From NCBI GenBank assembly GCA_964652825.1, contig CAZZCU010000003.1:1-64000 (forward strand): 64,000 bases of DNA. Reading direction: 5' to 3'. Of this stretch, positions 1 through 8,528 are shown in pieces. The first letter of the stretch is position 1; each line of letters opens with the position of its first letter. Both the position numbers and the translations under genes were made by a program. The notes under the pieces were generated by a model. The model was not told the DNA's origin, did no database searches, and saw only the letters and a program-made list of their open reading frames with translations. The stretch comes from CAZZCU01 sp964652825. GTDB taxonomy: Bacteria > Bdellovibrionota_B > Oligoflexia > Oligoflexales > CAZZCU01.

Positions 1-2
1 AT

Positions 3-1037
3 AGCTGGTCGCCAGGCGCAAGTTTGGGTCAATCCCGACTTGAGTTGTTGCGCACGTGGCAGGATTTGCAGGCGCGTATACCGACTGAATTAATCGATGA
101 ATCGGCGATCTTTGCTGCCAGAATTCTGGGTCTCGCTGTCAGCGAAATCGATGCTAACGATAAAAAGAAAAGCCTGGAATCGGAATATAGTCAGATTAAG
201 AACAAACAATCGCAACTTTTGCAGCTGATATTTGCCGATGATAACTCAATAGCTGCGGCAAGAAATTTACTTCTCTATTCACCGCAGGAAGTAATCGATT
301 GGTTGCATCCCAGTGCTGGCGCGCCGGCCCGAAAAACACTGATCAAGCGCTGGTCGAATGCGTTGGCGACATTGCAGAGACGTACGGACTTATCGATCAA
401 TGAGCAATTGTGGCTTGCCAATGCCAAAGCCAGTTTGTTTGCGCTGGATAGTCCCGGCAAGAAGCTCCCGCCGGCGCTCAAAGCGGAATTGTTGGGAGCT
501 ATCGCTTCTGCTGATAACGCGGCCTCATCGCCGTTTGCACGGCATGCGGTGATCGCCGATGCAGCGAGTATGCTCGCCAAATATGATGAGCTTGCCAAAG
601 CCAGAACAATGTTGCTTGCGGAAATCAAAACTACTGATACGCCTTGGTATTATTGGTCGATGTTGAGCAGCATCGAAAAGCAGGCAGGAAATACTAAGCA
701 GGCTTTGGAATACAGCAGCAAAGCTCGTTTGTCTGCTACTGGTGACGCCACCAAATTGCAATGGTTAGTGAATGATCTTTTGTTTCGGTTGAAGACGGAG
801 CCTAATTCATCAACGTTACCTCAATTGGTTGATTCTTATTATCAGCTGGTATTTTCTTTGCCAGATAGTTTTGCTGGACGAAACAAATCTCGCGCCGATC
901 GCGTTGCCGAGGAACTGCATAAGAAAATTAATATTGTTGCTATCAAAGACCAACTTATCAAGTATTCCATGCAGTGCGCTAAGTTATCCGAAGCCGCGAA
1001 ATCTGAATGCGACAAGCACTTCAAGACAGTTCTGTGA
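3..1037 (+). CDS. Hypothetical alpha-helical repeat protein, 5' end cut by window edge
   Basis: The reading frame is open from the first bases of the window, so the true start lies upstream; the first in-window start codon is a TTG at 24. What is visible (about 345 residues) is almost entirely helical, and a central part around residues 180-260 (YDELAKARTMLLAEI, then NTKQALEYSSKARL) looks like tetratricopeptide-type helix pairs. I do not recognise a family and assign no function. The stop overlaps the 3' end of the convergent MFS gene by 17 bases. There is no sign of decay apart from the window-edge truncation. Confidence 0.7.
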   Translation, partial: SWSPGASLGQSRLELLRTWQDLQARIPTELIDESAIFAARILGLAVSEIDANDKKKSLESEYSQIKNKQSQLLQLIFADDNSIAAARNLLLYSPQEVIDWLHPSAGAPARKTLIKRWSNALATLQRRTDLSINEQLWLANAKASLFALDSPGKKLPPALKAELLGAIASADNAASSPFARHAVIADAASMLAKYDELAKARTMLLAEIKTTDTPWYYWSMLSSIEKQAGNTKQALEYSSKARLSATGDATKLQWLVNDLLFRLKTEPNSSTLPQLVDSYYQLVFSLPDSFAGRNKSRADRVAEELHKKINIVAIKDQLIKYSMQCAKLSEAAKSECDKHFKTVL

Positions 1038-2193
1038 ATTTAAATTTCGTCGTTCCACTTTGTTTTTGATAGAGACGGTCAAAAATCAGCAGGCAGCCAA
1101 AACACGCAATAAATGCCAACACTGGCAACCGGTAGGCGACAGAAATACCAGCTTGGTCGGAGATGATGCCGACGATGCTGTGAAAAAGCGCCAAAGACAG
1201 TTGGGCGGTGATCATCAGAGCAATCGTGACGCGCCGGGAGATGGTCGCATATTGTTGATTGGTTCGCGCCATCATCAGGGGATAAAATGGCCCTAGAATA
1301 CCGCTGGCGGCAAAACCCCATAAGTAACCATTCAATCCCAAGCTGAACAATATTCCCGCCAGACATAGCGAGAGATAAAGTAAATAAGTTTGATAGGAGG
1401 TTTTTGCAAACAATGCGGCCAGAATACGGGTGCTGGTCAGGCAAGCAAAAAAACCACCCATGTATATCGACCCTTCATGGATGTTCATCTTCAGATGTCC
1501 GACAAAATAAGTAATCATCCACATTGAGATCATGACTTCGCCGACCACATAGAGAGCGAAGGTAAATGAAGCGAGCCATGCTAATGCTGGTATTTTCTCC
1601 TGTGTCGAAGCGGGTGAATGGGATTTATTCGTTGATTGAGGAGACCGGTTGTCGAGCTTTCGCGCTAGCAACAATAAAACCGCGCTGCCCATGATCGGTG
1701 CATACAGCAGAGTTTGCCAGCGGCCTTCACTGAGCGCCCAATAAGTAAGAAGGGGAGCGCACATCGCGCCGATACCATACATGGCATGCATTCCCGCCAT
1801 GGCGTTGGGTAGCTTGGATGTCGGTGAGCCATGCACTAGCAGAACATTACATAGAGCCCCCATCATTGCGAAAGTCCCGCCAAGCAAGAGGGACCAGGCG
1901 ATCACATCACCGTAAACAGAAAAATAATTAGGCCAGATACAACAAGAAAGTGCCAATAAACTAACGCCCACGACAATATGTCGATCCGAGACAATACGGA
2001 ACAAGGGCAGCAAAAGTGCAGTCATTATTGCGGCGGCCAAATGTCCAGTGGTAAGCATCCAGCTTGAAGCACTGTAATTGATGTCATACTCCCGAGTAAA
2101 AATCGGCAATAACGGTCCGCGCATATTGTCGAGATAAGCAGCTGTCAGCAGCAATGCGTAAGCGGCAAAAATATAAGGCCAGCGAAAATTCAT
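1021..2193 (-). CDS. MFS-type transporter
   Basis: A roughly 390-residue protein made of about 12 hydrophobic segments with a hydrophilic loop in the middle (around residues 180-205), as in major facilitator transporters. The first half has the usual loop between helices 2 and 3, though the classical glycine-rich motif is weak. Start chosen at the ATG ending at 2193, because AAGGA lies 8 bases upstream; a GTG two codons earlier would sit directly on that site. Substrate unknown. It is monocistronic by layout, convergent with the preceding gene and about 40 bases beyond the end of the mutasome cassette, so a link to DNA repair is not implied. Confidence 0.8.
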   Translation of the reverse strand: MNFRWPYIFAAYALLLTAAYLDNMRGPLLPIFTREYDINYSASSWMLTTGHLAAAIMTALLLPLFRIVSDRHIVVGVSLLALSCCIWPNYFSVYGDVIAWSLLLGGTFAMMGALCNVLLVHGSPTSKLPNAMAGMHAMYGIGAMCAPLLTYWALSEGRWQTLLYAPIMGSAVLLLLARKLDNRSPQSTNKSHSPASTQEKIPALAWLASFTFALYVVGEVMISMWMITYFVGHLKMNIHEGSIYMGGFFACLTSTRILAALFAKTSYQTYLLYLSLCLAGILFSLGLNGYLWGFAASGILGPFYPLMMARTNQQYATISRRVTIALMITAQLSLALFHSIVGIISDQAGISVAYRLPVLAFIACFGCLLIFDRLYQKQSGTTKFKFTELS

Positions 2194-2232
2194 CGTCACG
2201 TCCTTGGTGTTGGCCTCGACTGTAGCATTTTT

Positions 2233-5200
2233 TTACATATAGTTACGAGCCCGTTCAAATTCGGGAGCATCGGTGGTGCTGGTGATTTGAGTGGCGTTCC
2301 CAAGAGCCACAATAGTGGCGCGATTGGGTTCTGGGGCGAGAACTTTGCGAACTAGTAATGAATAGAGGTTGGGTTTGGATTGCAGTATGCCTTCGACACA
2401 CAGAAAATTTTGCTTCTCTATGGTCTGATAAAATTGCTTGTAAATGTTGGGTTGAATCACCAAATTGATGCAACCATATTCATCTTCCAGAGTGATGAAG
2501 ACCATGCCTTTGGCGGTTGGTGGGGATTGTCGCACCAATACCATCCCGAAAACAGCGATCCATGTTTTATGGGCTTTGTGGCGCAGATTGCTTGAAAGAG
2601 TCAATTGATCCGTGCTTTTGCCAAAGCACCAGTGATCGCGTTTGATAATTGTGACCGGATGTTCGCGCAGACTGGTGGTGACGCTGCGAAAATCCTGTTG
2701 GGCGATGTCGAATGCACTAAGCTCTCGCCAGTTGGGTGCTTCCTCGATGTCTTCCAAAATAGGATGCAAAGGGGATGCTTCTATTGCCCACAGCGCCTGA
2801 CGCCGTTCGATACCAAAGCTATGAAAGCCATCGGCGGCAGCCAGTGCAGTGAGATCAGTTTTTTTCATAGCAAGCCGGCGGATAAAAATATCGAAGTCAT
2901 GGATATCTGTCAGGGCGCGTCGTTGTTCGAGTAGTTTGAGAGCGCCATTTTCAGATAAGTCTCGTACCAGGCGCATACCCATTCTTAGGGCGAATACCCC
3001 GTCAGCTATCGTTTCCAGACGTGTATCCCATTGTGAGCGTCGCACGCACACGGGCAAAATTTTAACGCCGGCATTCTTGGCTGCGCGTAAAAGCACGTGC
3101 GCACTATAAAAACCCATTGGCTGCGAATTGAGTATTGAGGCAAAGAATGGGGCAGGATAGTGCTGTTTAAAATAACAGGAGGCATATGCAATCAGAGCAA
3201 ACGACACAGCATGTGATTCGGGAAAACCGTATTCGGAAAATCCTTTGATGTGGCCAAGTACGCGTTCAATAAATTCATTGCTGATGTTGTTGGCGCGCAT
3301 GCCCTCGGCCAATCGACCAATCCAGGGCTCAAGCTGCCCTTTCATACTCCAAGTTCCCATATGGCGTCGTAGCTCATTAGCCTCGCCGGGAGTGAAATTG
3401 CCTGTGGCAATCGCAATACGCATGACTTGTTCCTGAAAAATCGGAATTCCCAAAGTGCGTTCCAGAATCGGTTTTAGCCGCGGGTCGGGATAAGTGATGG
3501 CTTCCCTGCCATCACGCCGGCGCAGGTAAGGGTGGATAATTCCGCCGGTAATCGGTCCGGGCCGGATAATGGCGACTTCAATGGCCAGATCATAGAAATT
3601 TTGCGGTTTAAGACGCGGCAGCATGGTCATTTGCGCGCGTGATTCGATTTGAAAAGTTCCCACGGTATCGGCACGCTGAATCATCGCGTAAGTTTCAGGA
3701 TCCGGCTGTGGGATTTTGTGTATGGGCATGTCCTGATGATAATAAATGCGAACGTCATCAATGCATTTGCGCAGTGCGGTCAGCATGCCCAACGCGAGAA
3801 TATCAACCTTGAATAAGCCAAGTGCTTCGATATCATCCTTGCACCATTGGACAACCGAGCGTCCTTCCATGGTGGCGGGTTCGCTGGCAACCAGGTTGGT
3901 CAAGGGGTCTTGTGCGATAATAAAACCACCTGAATGAATTCCGAGATGTCTGGGAAAGCCGCGCAAACGTTCCGCCAAGCTTGCCCATAGGTCCCAGTTG
4001 ATGTCAGGTTGCTCTTTTTCTTTGGCGGCGCTTTCCACTTCGGTTTTTTGGGCTTGTTCGACGAGATCGGCGCTGGGCAAGCCGCGCATGAAACGCATCG
4101 ACAAGGTTTCGGCAACAGTCTCCAGATGTTTCTCGGCAATGCCCAGGGCTTTGCCAACGGCGCGCAGTGCTCCGCGCCGGCGAAAAGTAATAACGTTGGC
4201 TACCATGGCTGCTCGTTCGCGACCATAACGCTGATAGATATACTGGATAACTTCCTCGCGCCGTTCATGCTCAAAGTCGACGTCGATATCGGGAGGATCG
4301 CCGCGTTCTGCGCTGATGAAGCGTTCAAACAACGCATCAAATTCATTGGGATTCATGGCAGTGATGCCTAATACATAGCAAACAGCGGAATTGGCTGCTG
4401 AGCCGCGTCCCTGGCATAGGATGTTTTGTGCTCTTGCCCATCTGACGATATCCCACACCGTTAAAAAATAATCAGCAAAACCAAGTTGGTCGATGAGTTG
4501 TAGTTCGTGTTGGATGAGTTGGGAGATTTTTTCTGGGAGAGTGTCGCCATACATATCATTGCAGCCACGAGCAACCAATTGTCGCAAAAATGCTATGGCA
4601 CTCAAGTCATTAGGGATCATTTCTTTGGGGTATTGATAACGAAGTTGTGCATAAGAGAACGTACAGCTATCAGCGAGTTCGCGGCTGTCGCGTAACATTT
4701 TTTCGTAATCGGGTAATTGCCCAAAAAGCCGCTCGATGTGGGCAAGGCTATGTAGGTGGCGCTCATGATTGGGGAACATATGACTGACTACTTCGTCCAA
4801 ACAGCGATTGAGGCGGATCGCTTGCAGCAGGTCGCTGATGTCTTTTTGGTCGGGATGATGAAAGTAGACATCCTGGCTCAACAAATTTTTAATGCCCAGG
4901 TCTTTGCTGATCTGTAGCGCATACTCCAGCCAGCAATCCTCGGCGGGATTCAGATGTCTGCTTAAAACCTGATAGAGTCTGCCATCGAAGTGCTCACGAA
5001 GTTTTTGACTTTGGCTCCACCATTCCTGATGGCGGTGTGGTTGACGGATTAAGCCACGCATGGGTTGAATCGCGACCAAATCAGTGCGGGCAAAATGCAG
5101 CAAATCTTTCAGTGGAACATGAGCATTGTGTTTGCCGGCTTTGTGGCTGTGATTAAGAATTTGACAAAGATTTTTGTAGCCTTCGCGGCTTTGGGCAATA

Positions 5201-5478
5201 AGTACGATCGTATTTTGCAGTAAGAGAGGAAGATCATGATCGTTTTCCAAGTGAATTTCAGCGCCATACAACATTTTGATTTGCGGATGATGCTTGAAGG
5301 TACGATAAGCACGAGCCAAGCCGTAGACACCGTCATAATCCGTGATTGCCAGGCTGTGATAGCCTAGCTTGACCGCACGATCGACAAATTCAGAAGGATG
5401 CGATGCGCCAACAAGAAAACTAAAGTTGGTATGACACAGCCATTCCTGCCAGCCATACTTTTCAAGCAAAGATGCCAT
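2233..5478 (-). CDS. dnaE2: Error-prone DNA polymerase III alpha subunit DnaE2 (ImuC)
   Basis: About 1080 residues. The N-terminus is a PHP domain (HTNFSFLVGASHP, then GYHSLAITDYDGVYG). The C-family polymerase core follows, with QGRGSAANSAVCYVLG, the catalytic aspartates in PPDIDVDFEHERR and a third in FKVDILALGML. A helix-hairpin-helix region and a C-terminal OB fold follow (MVFITLEDEYGCINLV). The short C-terminus lacks the beta-clamp and tau regions of replicative DnaE, as expected for DnaE2. It is the synthesis subunit of the ImuA-ImuB-DnaE2 mutasome, which copies damaged DNA. The frame opens to 5520; I chose the ATG ending at 5478 because it gives the usual distance to the PHP motif and only a 17-base overlap with imuB. 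Confidence 0.93.
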   Translation of the reverse strand: MASLLEKYGWQEWLCHTNFSFLVGASHPSEFVDRAVKLGYHSLAITDYDGVYGLARAYRTFKHHPQIKMLYGAEIHLENDHDLPLLLQNTIVLIAQSREGYKNLCQILNHSHKAGKHNAHVPLKDLLHFARTDLVAIQPMRGLIRQPHRHQEWWSQSQKLREHFDGRLYQVLSRHLNPAEDCWLEYALQISKDLGIKNLLSQDVYFHHPDQKDISDLLQAIRLNRCLDEVVSHMFPNHERHLHSLAHIERLFGQLPDYEKMLRDSRELADSCTFSYAQLRYQYPKEMIPNDLSAIAFLRQLVARGCNDMYGDTLPEKISQLIQHELQLIDQLGFADYFLTVWDIVRWARAQNILCQGRGSAANSAVCYVLGITAMNPNEFDALFERFISAERGDPPDIDVDFEHERREEVIQYIYQRYGRERAAMVANVITFRRRGALRAVGKALGIAEKHLETVAETLSMRFMRGLPSADLVEQAQKTEVESAAKEKEQPDINWDLWASLAERLRGFPRHLGIHSGGFIIAQDPLTNLVASEPATMEGRSVVQWCKDDIEALGLFKVDILALGMLTALRKCIDDVRIYYHQDMPIHKIPQPDPETYAMIQRADTVGTFQIESRAQMTMLPRLKPQNFYDLAIEVAIIRPGPITGGIIHPYLRRRDGREAITYPDPRLKPILERTLGIPIFQEQVMRIAIATGNFTPGEANELRRHMGTWSMKGQLEPWIGRLAEGMRANNISNEFIERVLGHIKGFSEYGFPESHAVSFALIAYASCYFKQHYPAPFFASILNSQPMGFYSAHVLLRAAKNAGVKILPVCVRRSQWDTRLETIADGVFALRMGMRLVRDLSENGALKLLEQRRALTDIHDFDIFIRRLAMKKTDLTALAAADGFHSFGIERRQALWAIEASPLHPILEDIEEAPNWRELSAFDIAQQDFRSVTTSLREHPVTIIKRDHWCFGKSTDQLTLSSNLRHKAHKTWIAVFGMVLVRQSPPTAKGMVFITLEDEYGCINLVIQPNIYKQFYQTIEKQNFLCVEGILQSKPNLYSLLVRKVLAPEPNRATIVALGNATQITSTTDAPEFERARNYM

Positions 5479-6958
5479 GGATAAACCATCGTTTGCGGCC
5501 ATCATGAAATGCCCAAACATTCTGACCGTTGGTGAGTTGCAGTCGGTAATAGGAGCGACAAAGCGAAGACGATGAGAATGAAATCGACGCGGCGCCGGTG
5601 TCTGTCCACCATTTTTGCATCGTGCGCTCCAGAAATTCCTCGCGTTTTGTCGATACGTCCGTTGTTAATTCGACGGGAGCGGCGAGCAAATATAGCGGTC
5701 GCCTGGCGGCAAGAGCATCGTAGCTGGGTCTTTGTGTCGCGGTTACCCGAGATAATTCCGCATGGGCTTGATCCTGTTTGCAAGTGAGAACAAAAGAATC
5801 TTCGGGTTGCCAGTTGGCGGTTAGGTCATATGCCGCCAAGCTTACCGGTAATTGATTCTCAAGTTCCAACAGCTTAGTTAATTCTTGCGCGTTTTGTTCA
5901 AAAATAGCTCCCAACTCCGTGCTTACTAGTAAGCACGCGGTTACTGTTAAACTCCAGCCAACGATGGGAGCGGGGATGGGATCCTTGCTGATGGAATCGA
6001 CAAAGCTATAATTAGCCTGAATCAGGGCAGTTTGTTGTTCGGGTACCTGGTTGTGGAGATTGTGTGGATGACGAAATGGAATGTTGATTTCTCGCTGTTG
6101 CATGTCATCCAGAGTCAACACCCAGCGTAAGCAGGTGGCGCGATCCGTGGTATTCCAGGTAGGTAGTTGGCAGAGATGATTAAAATCTTCCTGGAGATAG
6201 GCTTCGATGTGTGACCATTCGCAAGCATTTGTTTCCAGGTGACGGGTCAAATGCGGCACATCTTGTTTTTTTTGAGAATGCCAAGGGAAAGCGCTGGCAT
6301 CGTCGAACAAGGCGCTTGGTTTTTTGCTGTCGGCAAAACTCCACATCCAAAGCTGACTCAGCCAACCCCCAAAACGTCTTTTGATACTGGTGGTGTCTGC
6401 ACTGCGCATATCATACGGTAATCGACTACTGACGCGTGCCATTGCCTGCTGCATGCGTTTGCTGGCGTCGCGGAACTGATTGCGATCAAAATCCACATAA
6501 AGCTGTTCGAGATGAGTTTCGCTCTGGGCGGCGCTAATCCACCAGCTGTTCCAGGACAACTCCCGCCATAGTGTTTGAGCGAACAGACTATCGCTGTCGA
6601 TAAAGCCTTGCAGCGAACGTTCGCGTAGATAATTGAGCAGTAAAATCGCAGGCCATGGTTGAGTCGACAACACGGCATGATAAGGAGCTGATGCGCCGAT
6701 ATGAATATTTTGGGGATTTGGTGTTCCGGGCATAATTAATTGGTGCAGTAGGCTACGCCACAAACTAGTTGGGTCCGCGTGGATGGATTCCGCGCGTGCT
6801 TGCCAGTAACTGGCACATACGCCTAAATCCAGTAGCCAGATGTTTTCAGCCCAGTGCATCACCTTGGGAGTTAGATTTAACATCAGTTGCAATTGTTGCT
6901 CTGAATCATGTGCTGCCAAGACATCCGCATGAACCGCCAGATAAATACTTTTATTCAT
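5462..6958 (-). CDS. imuB: ImuB-like protein, inactive Y-family polymerase homologue
   Basis: About 498 residues. The position between imuA and dnaE2 and the C-terminus (RPLYLLAAPVEL, RSYYRLQLTNGQ, WFIHGIFA) match the ImuB family, whose members tie DnaE2 to the beta clamp. The N-terminal Y-family part is strongly diverged; I see no acidic catalytic triad, consistent with the known loss of polymerase activity in ImuB. Start set at the ATG ending at 6958, preceded by GGGAGG about 9 bases upstream. The 3' end overlaps dnaE2, suggesting coupled translation. Identity rests on context and the C-terminus, so confidence is lower than for dnaE2. Confidence 0.82.
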   Translation of the reverse strand: MNKSIYLAVHADVLAAHDSEQQLQLMLNLTPKVMHWAENIWLLDLGVCASYWQARAESIHADPTSLWRSLLHQLIMPGTPNPQNIHIGASAPYHAVLSTQPWPAILLLNYLRERSLQGFIDSDSLFAQTLWRELSWNSWWISAAQSETHLEQLYVDFDRNQFRDASKRMQQAMARVSSRLPYDMRSADTTSIKRRFGGWLSQLWMWSFADSKKPSALFDDASAFPWHSQKKQDVPHLTRHLETNACEWSHIEAYLQEDFNHLCQLPTWNTTDRATCLRWVLTLDDMQQREINIPFRHPHNLHNQVPEQQTALIQANYSFVDSISKDPIPAPIVGWSLTVTACLLVSTELGAIFEQNAQELTKLLELENQLPVSLAAYDLTANWQPEDSFVLTCKQDQAHAELSRVTATQRPSYDALAARRPLYLLAAPVELTTDVSTKREEFLERTMQKWWTDTGAASISFSSSSLCRSYYRLQLTNGQNVWAFHDGRKRWFIHGIFA

Positions 6959-6975
6959 ACTCTTCGCCCTCCCAC

Positions 6976-7578
6976 TTACGCTAATTGCCGCCGTAACAAA
7001 CATTTGCCGACTTGGGTACCGCGCAGTCCGGTAAGCTCCATGGTGCTGGTATCACCAGTTGTCTGGGTGCAATTGACACGTAAACCCGCCCAGATATTGC
7101 CGCGTTTGTTGGATAGTCGGTAATGGCGGATCAAAATGATGCATTGATGTTGAAGACGGGCGCGATGTGCCAAGAAAGCACAATCAGCAACCGATAGCTT
7201 TTCGGGGTTATCAAAAAACAAGAGTTTGAAGGTCGAACTCATCAGAATTGGTTTCAGATTCTGGAGCGGATTGGCGCAGCTCACAAAGCGCATGCGCGTT
7301 AAATCAATGCCTTGTGCGGCCCATGCCGGTGGATAAATACGTAAAGCCGCTGGATGGATCCATAGGCTTAGAGCGTTAGTGGTGGCAATGAAGCTCAGGA
7401 AAATTCTGCGTTCGTTATAGCCAGGTGGTATTCCCCATTCGCTTAGACCAATGGGGATGCCGCCTTTTAGGAAATGATCCAGCCCTGGTATGCCGCTGCT
7501 GAGTTTGGCGATCGGCGCAGCGAGTGCCGATGCTGACGTTATGTTATTGATTTTACTTGATTTTTTAGATACTTCCAT
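6976..7578 (-). CDS. imuA: ImuA-like RecA-fold accessory protein
   Basis: About 200 residues. The N-terminus (SSGIPGLDHFLKGGIPIGLSE) is the RecA/ImuA opening, followed by the pattern where ImuA proteins place an aromatic-rich strand (ALSLWIHP) and the substrate strand (RMRFVSCANPLQNL). The expected P-loop lysine is not present (GIPPGYNERR), so ATP binding is doubtful. First gene of the imuA-imuB-dnaE2 cassette; 17 bases separate it from imuB. The frame extends to 7596, but I prefer the ATG ending at 7578, which has a G-rich stretch just upstream and lies outside the large inverted repeat. Confidence 0.75.
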   Translation of the reverse strand: MEVSKKSSKINNITSASALAAPIAKLSSGIPGLDHFLKGGIPIGLSEWGIPPGYNERRIFLSFIATTNALSLWIHPAALRIYPPAWAAQGIDLTRMRFVSCANPLQNLKPILMSSTFKLLFFDNPEKLSVADCAFLAHRARLQHQCIILIRHYRLSNKRGNIWAGLRVNCTQTTGDTSTMELTGLRGTQVGKCLLRRQLA

Positions 7579-7581
7579 GCC

Positions 7582-7619
7582 CCACCCCATTACCATAATT
7601 ATGTATGGTAATGGGGTGG
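7582..7619. repeat. Perfect 16-bp inverted repeat at the head of the mutasome cassette
   Basis: Arms CCACCCCATTACCATA (7582-7597) and its exact reverse complement (7604-7619) flank six bases. It sits between the stop of the upstream hydrolase gene and the start of imuA, on the path of transcription into the cassette. It has no downstream run of T on the minus strand, so it is not a typical terminator; an operator for a repressor of the damage cassette is the simplest reading. It contains TTAC-N14-GTAA, unlike the TTAC-N3-GTAA site reported for Bdellovibrio LexA. Confidence 0.85.
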
Positions 7620-7643
7620 AGATTAAAAGTCAATCGACGTTAA

Positions 7644-8456
7644 CTAAGGGCTAAGTGTTTTTAGGAATTTCATGACTTCGCTACTGACTAACTCTGGATT
7701 ATCAAGAGTTGCTTCATGCCCGGTGTCATCCAAGCCAACTAATTGTGAGTTGCGAATAATTCTATGCAACATTTTGCTATTCCATATCGGTACGAAGCGA
7801 TCATCTTTGCCGTAAATAATCAGCGTGGGAGTGGTCATCCGGCTTAATTGGCGAAGAGGCATAAAACGCGCGGCGGCAAACAACTGCACCAGTGCTGCAT
7901 ATCTGGGTCTACCTTCCAGCGCCTCGATACGTTTCCAGTCTTCGATAATTTTGACGCGCTGAGTGATCGGCAGCTTTTTACTCAGTAACACGTCTCCCAA
8001 CAATTCATGCAGTTGATGACGTTTAACCGTCATCCCCAGAACTAAAGCCCGGACGGCATTTAGAGTCAAACGCGGATATGGATAGCCACCAACGCTTGAG
8101 TTTATCAGTGTCAGCGATAGTCCGGTCTCGGGATGCTTAATACCCAAAGCCATGGCGATCATACCACCCAAAGAGATACCGACGATGTGCGCGCGCGGGA
8201 CGCCTAGAGTGATCAGAACATCTTTAACATCTTCGGCAAGATCAAAAATACTGTGCGGCATCGTCTGTGTGTAGTGACTGCGACCCAAGCCGCGGGCATC
8301 AATACAGATAGTCTTGTAGCCGAGATCAGACATGCGTTTATCAAAACCCAACCAATGTCTGACGGAACGTCCCAAACCCCGCAATAACACCACTGGTGGT
8401 CCGTCGCCTTGGACTTCGTAGAAAATCTTACCGTGGGATTTTTCCAGATAGGGCAT
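7644..8456 (-). CDS. Alpha/beta hydrolase
   Basis: About 270 residues. It shows the oxyanion-hole strand near the N-terminus (PPVVLLRGLG, with Arg where many members have His), the nucleophile elbow GISLGGM with the catalytic Ser, an aspartate after a late strand (LIIYGKDDRFVP) and a final histidine (DDTGHEATLDNP). The fold and triad support an esterase, lipase or related hydrolase; the substrate cannot be told. Start chosen at the ATG ending at 8456, with GAGG five bases upstream. It is divergent from the DUF2079-type gene and upstream of the mutasome cassette on the same strand. Confidence 0.85.
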   Translation of the reverse strand: MPYLEKSHGKIFYEVQGDGPPVVLLRGLGRSVRHWLGFDKRMSDLGYKTICIDARGLGRSHYTQTMPHSIFDLAEDVKDVLITLGVPRAHIVGISLGGMIAMALGIKHPETGLSLTLINSSVGGYPYPRLTLNAVRALVLGMTVKRHQLHELLGDVLLSKKLPITQRVKIIEDWKRIEALEGRPRYAALVQLFAAARFMPLRQLSRMTTPTLIIYGKDDRFVPIWNSKMLHRIIRNSQLVGLDDTGHEATLDNPELVSSEVMKFLKTLSP

Positions 8457-8528
8457 TGTAACCTCGGATACCATCTACATCACGATTGCGATATTATCAT
8501 CAGCGATTCTAAAACGGGAGCATACTCT

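Noticed and set aside
829..1296. Open frame across the junction of the first two genes
   Set aside because: It overlaps the ends of two supported genes and has no domain.
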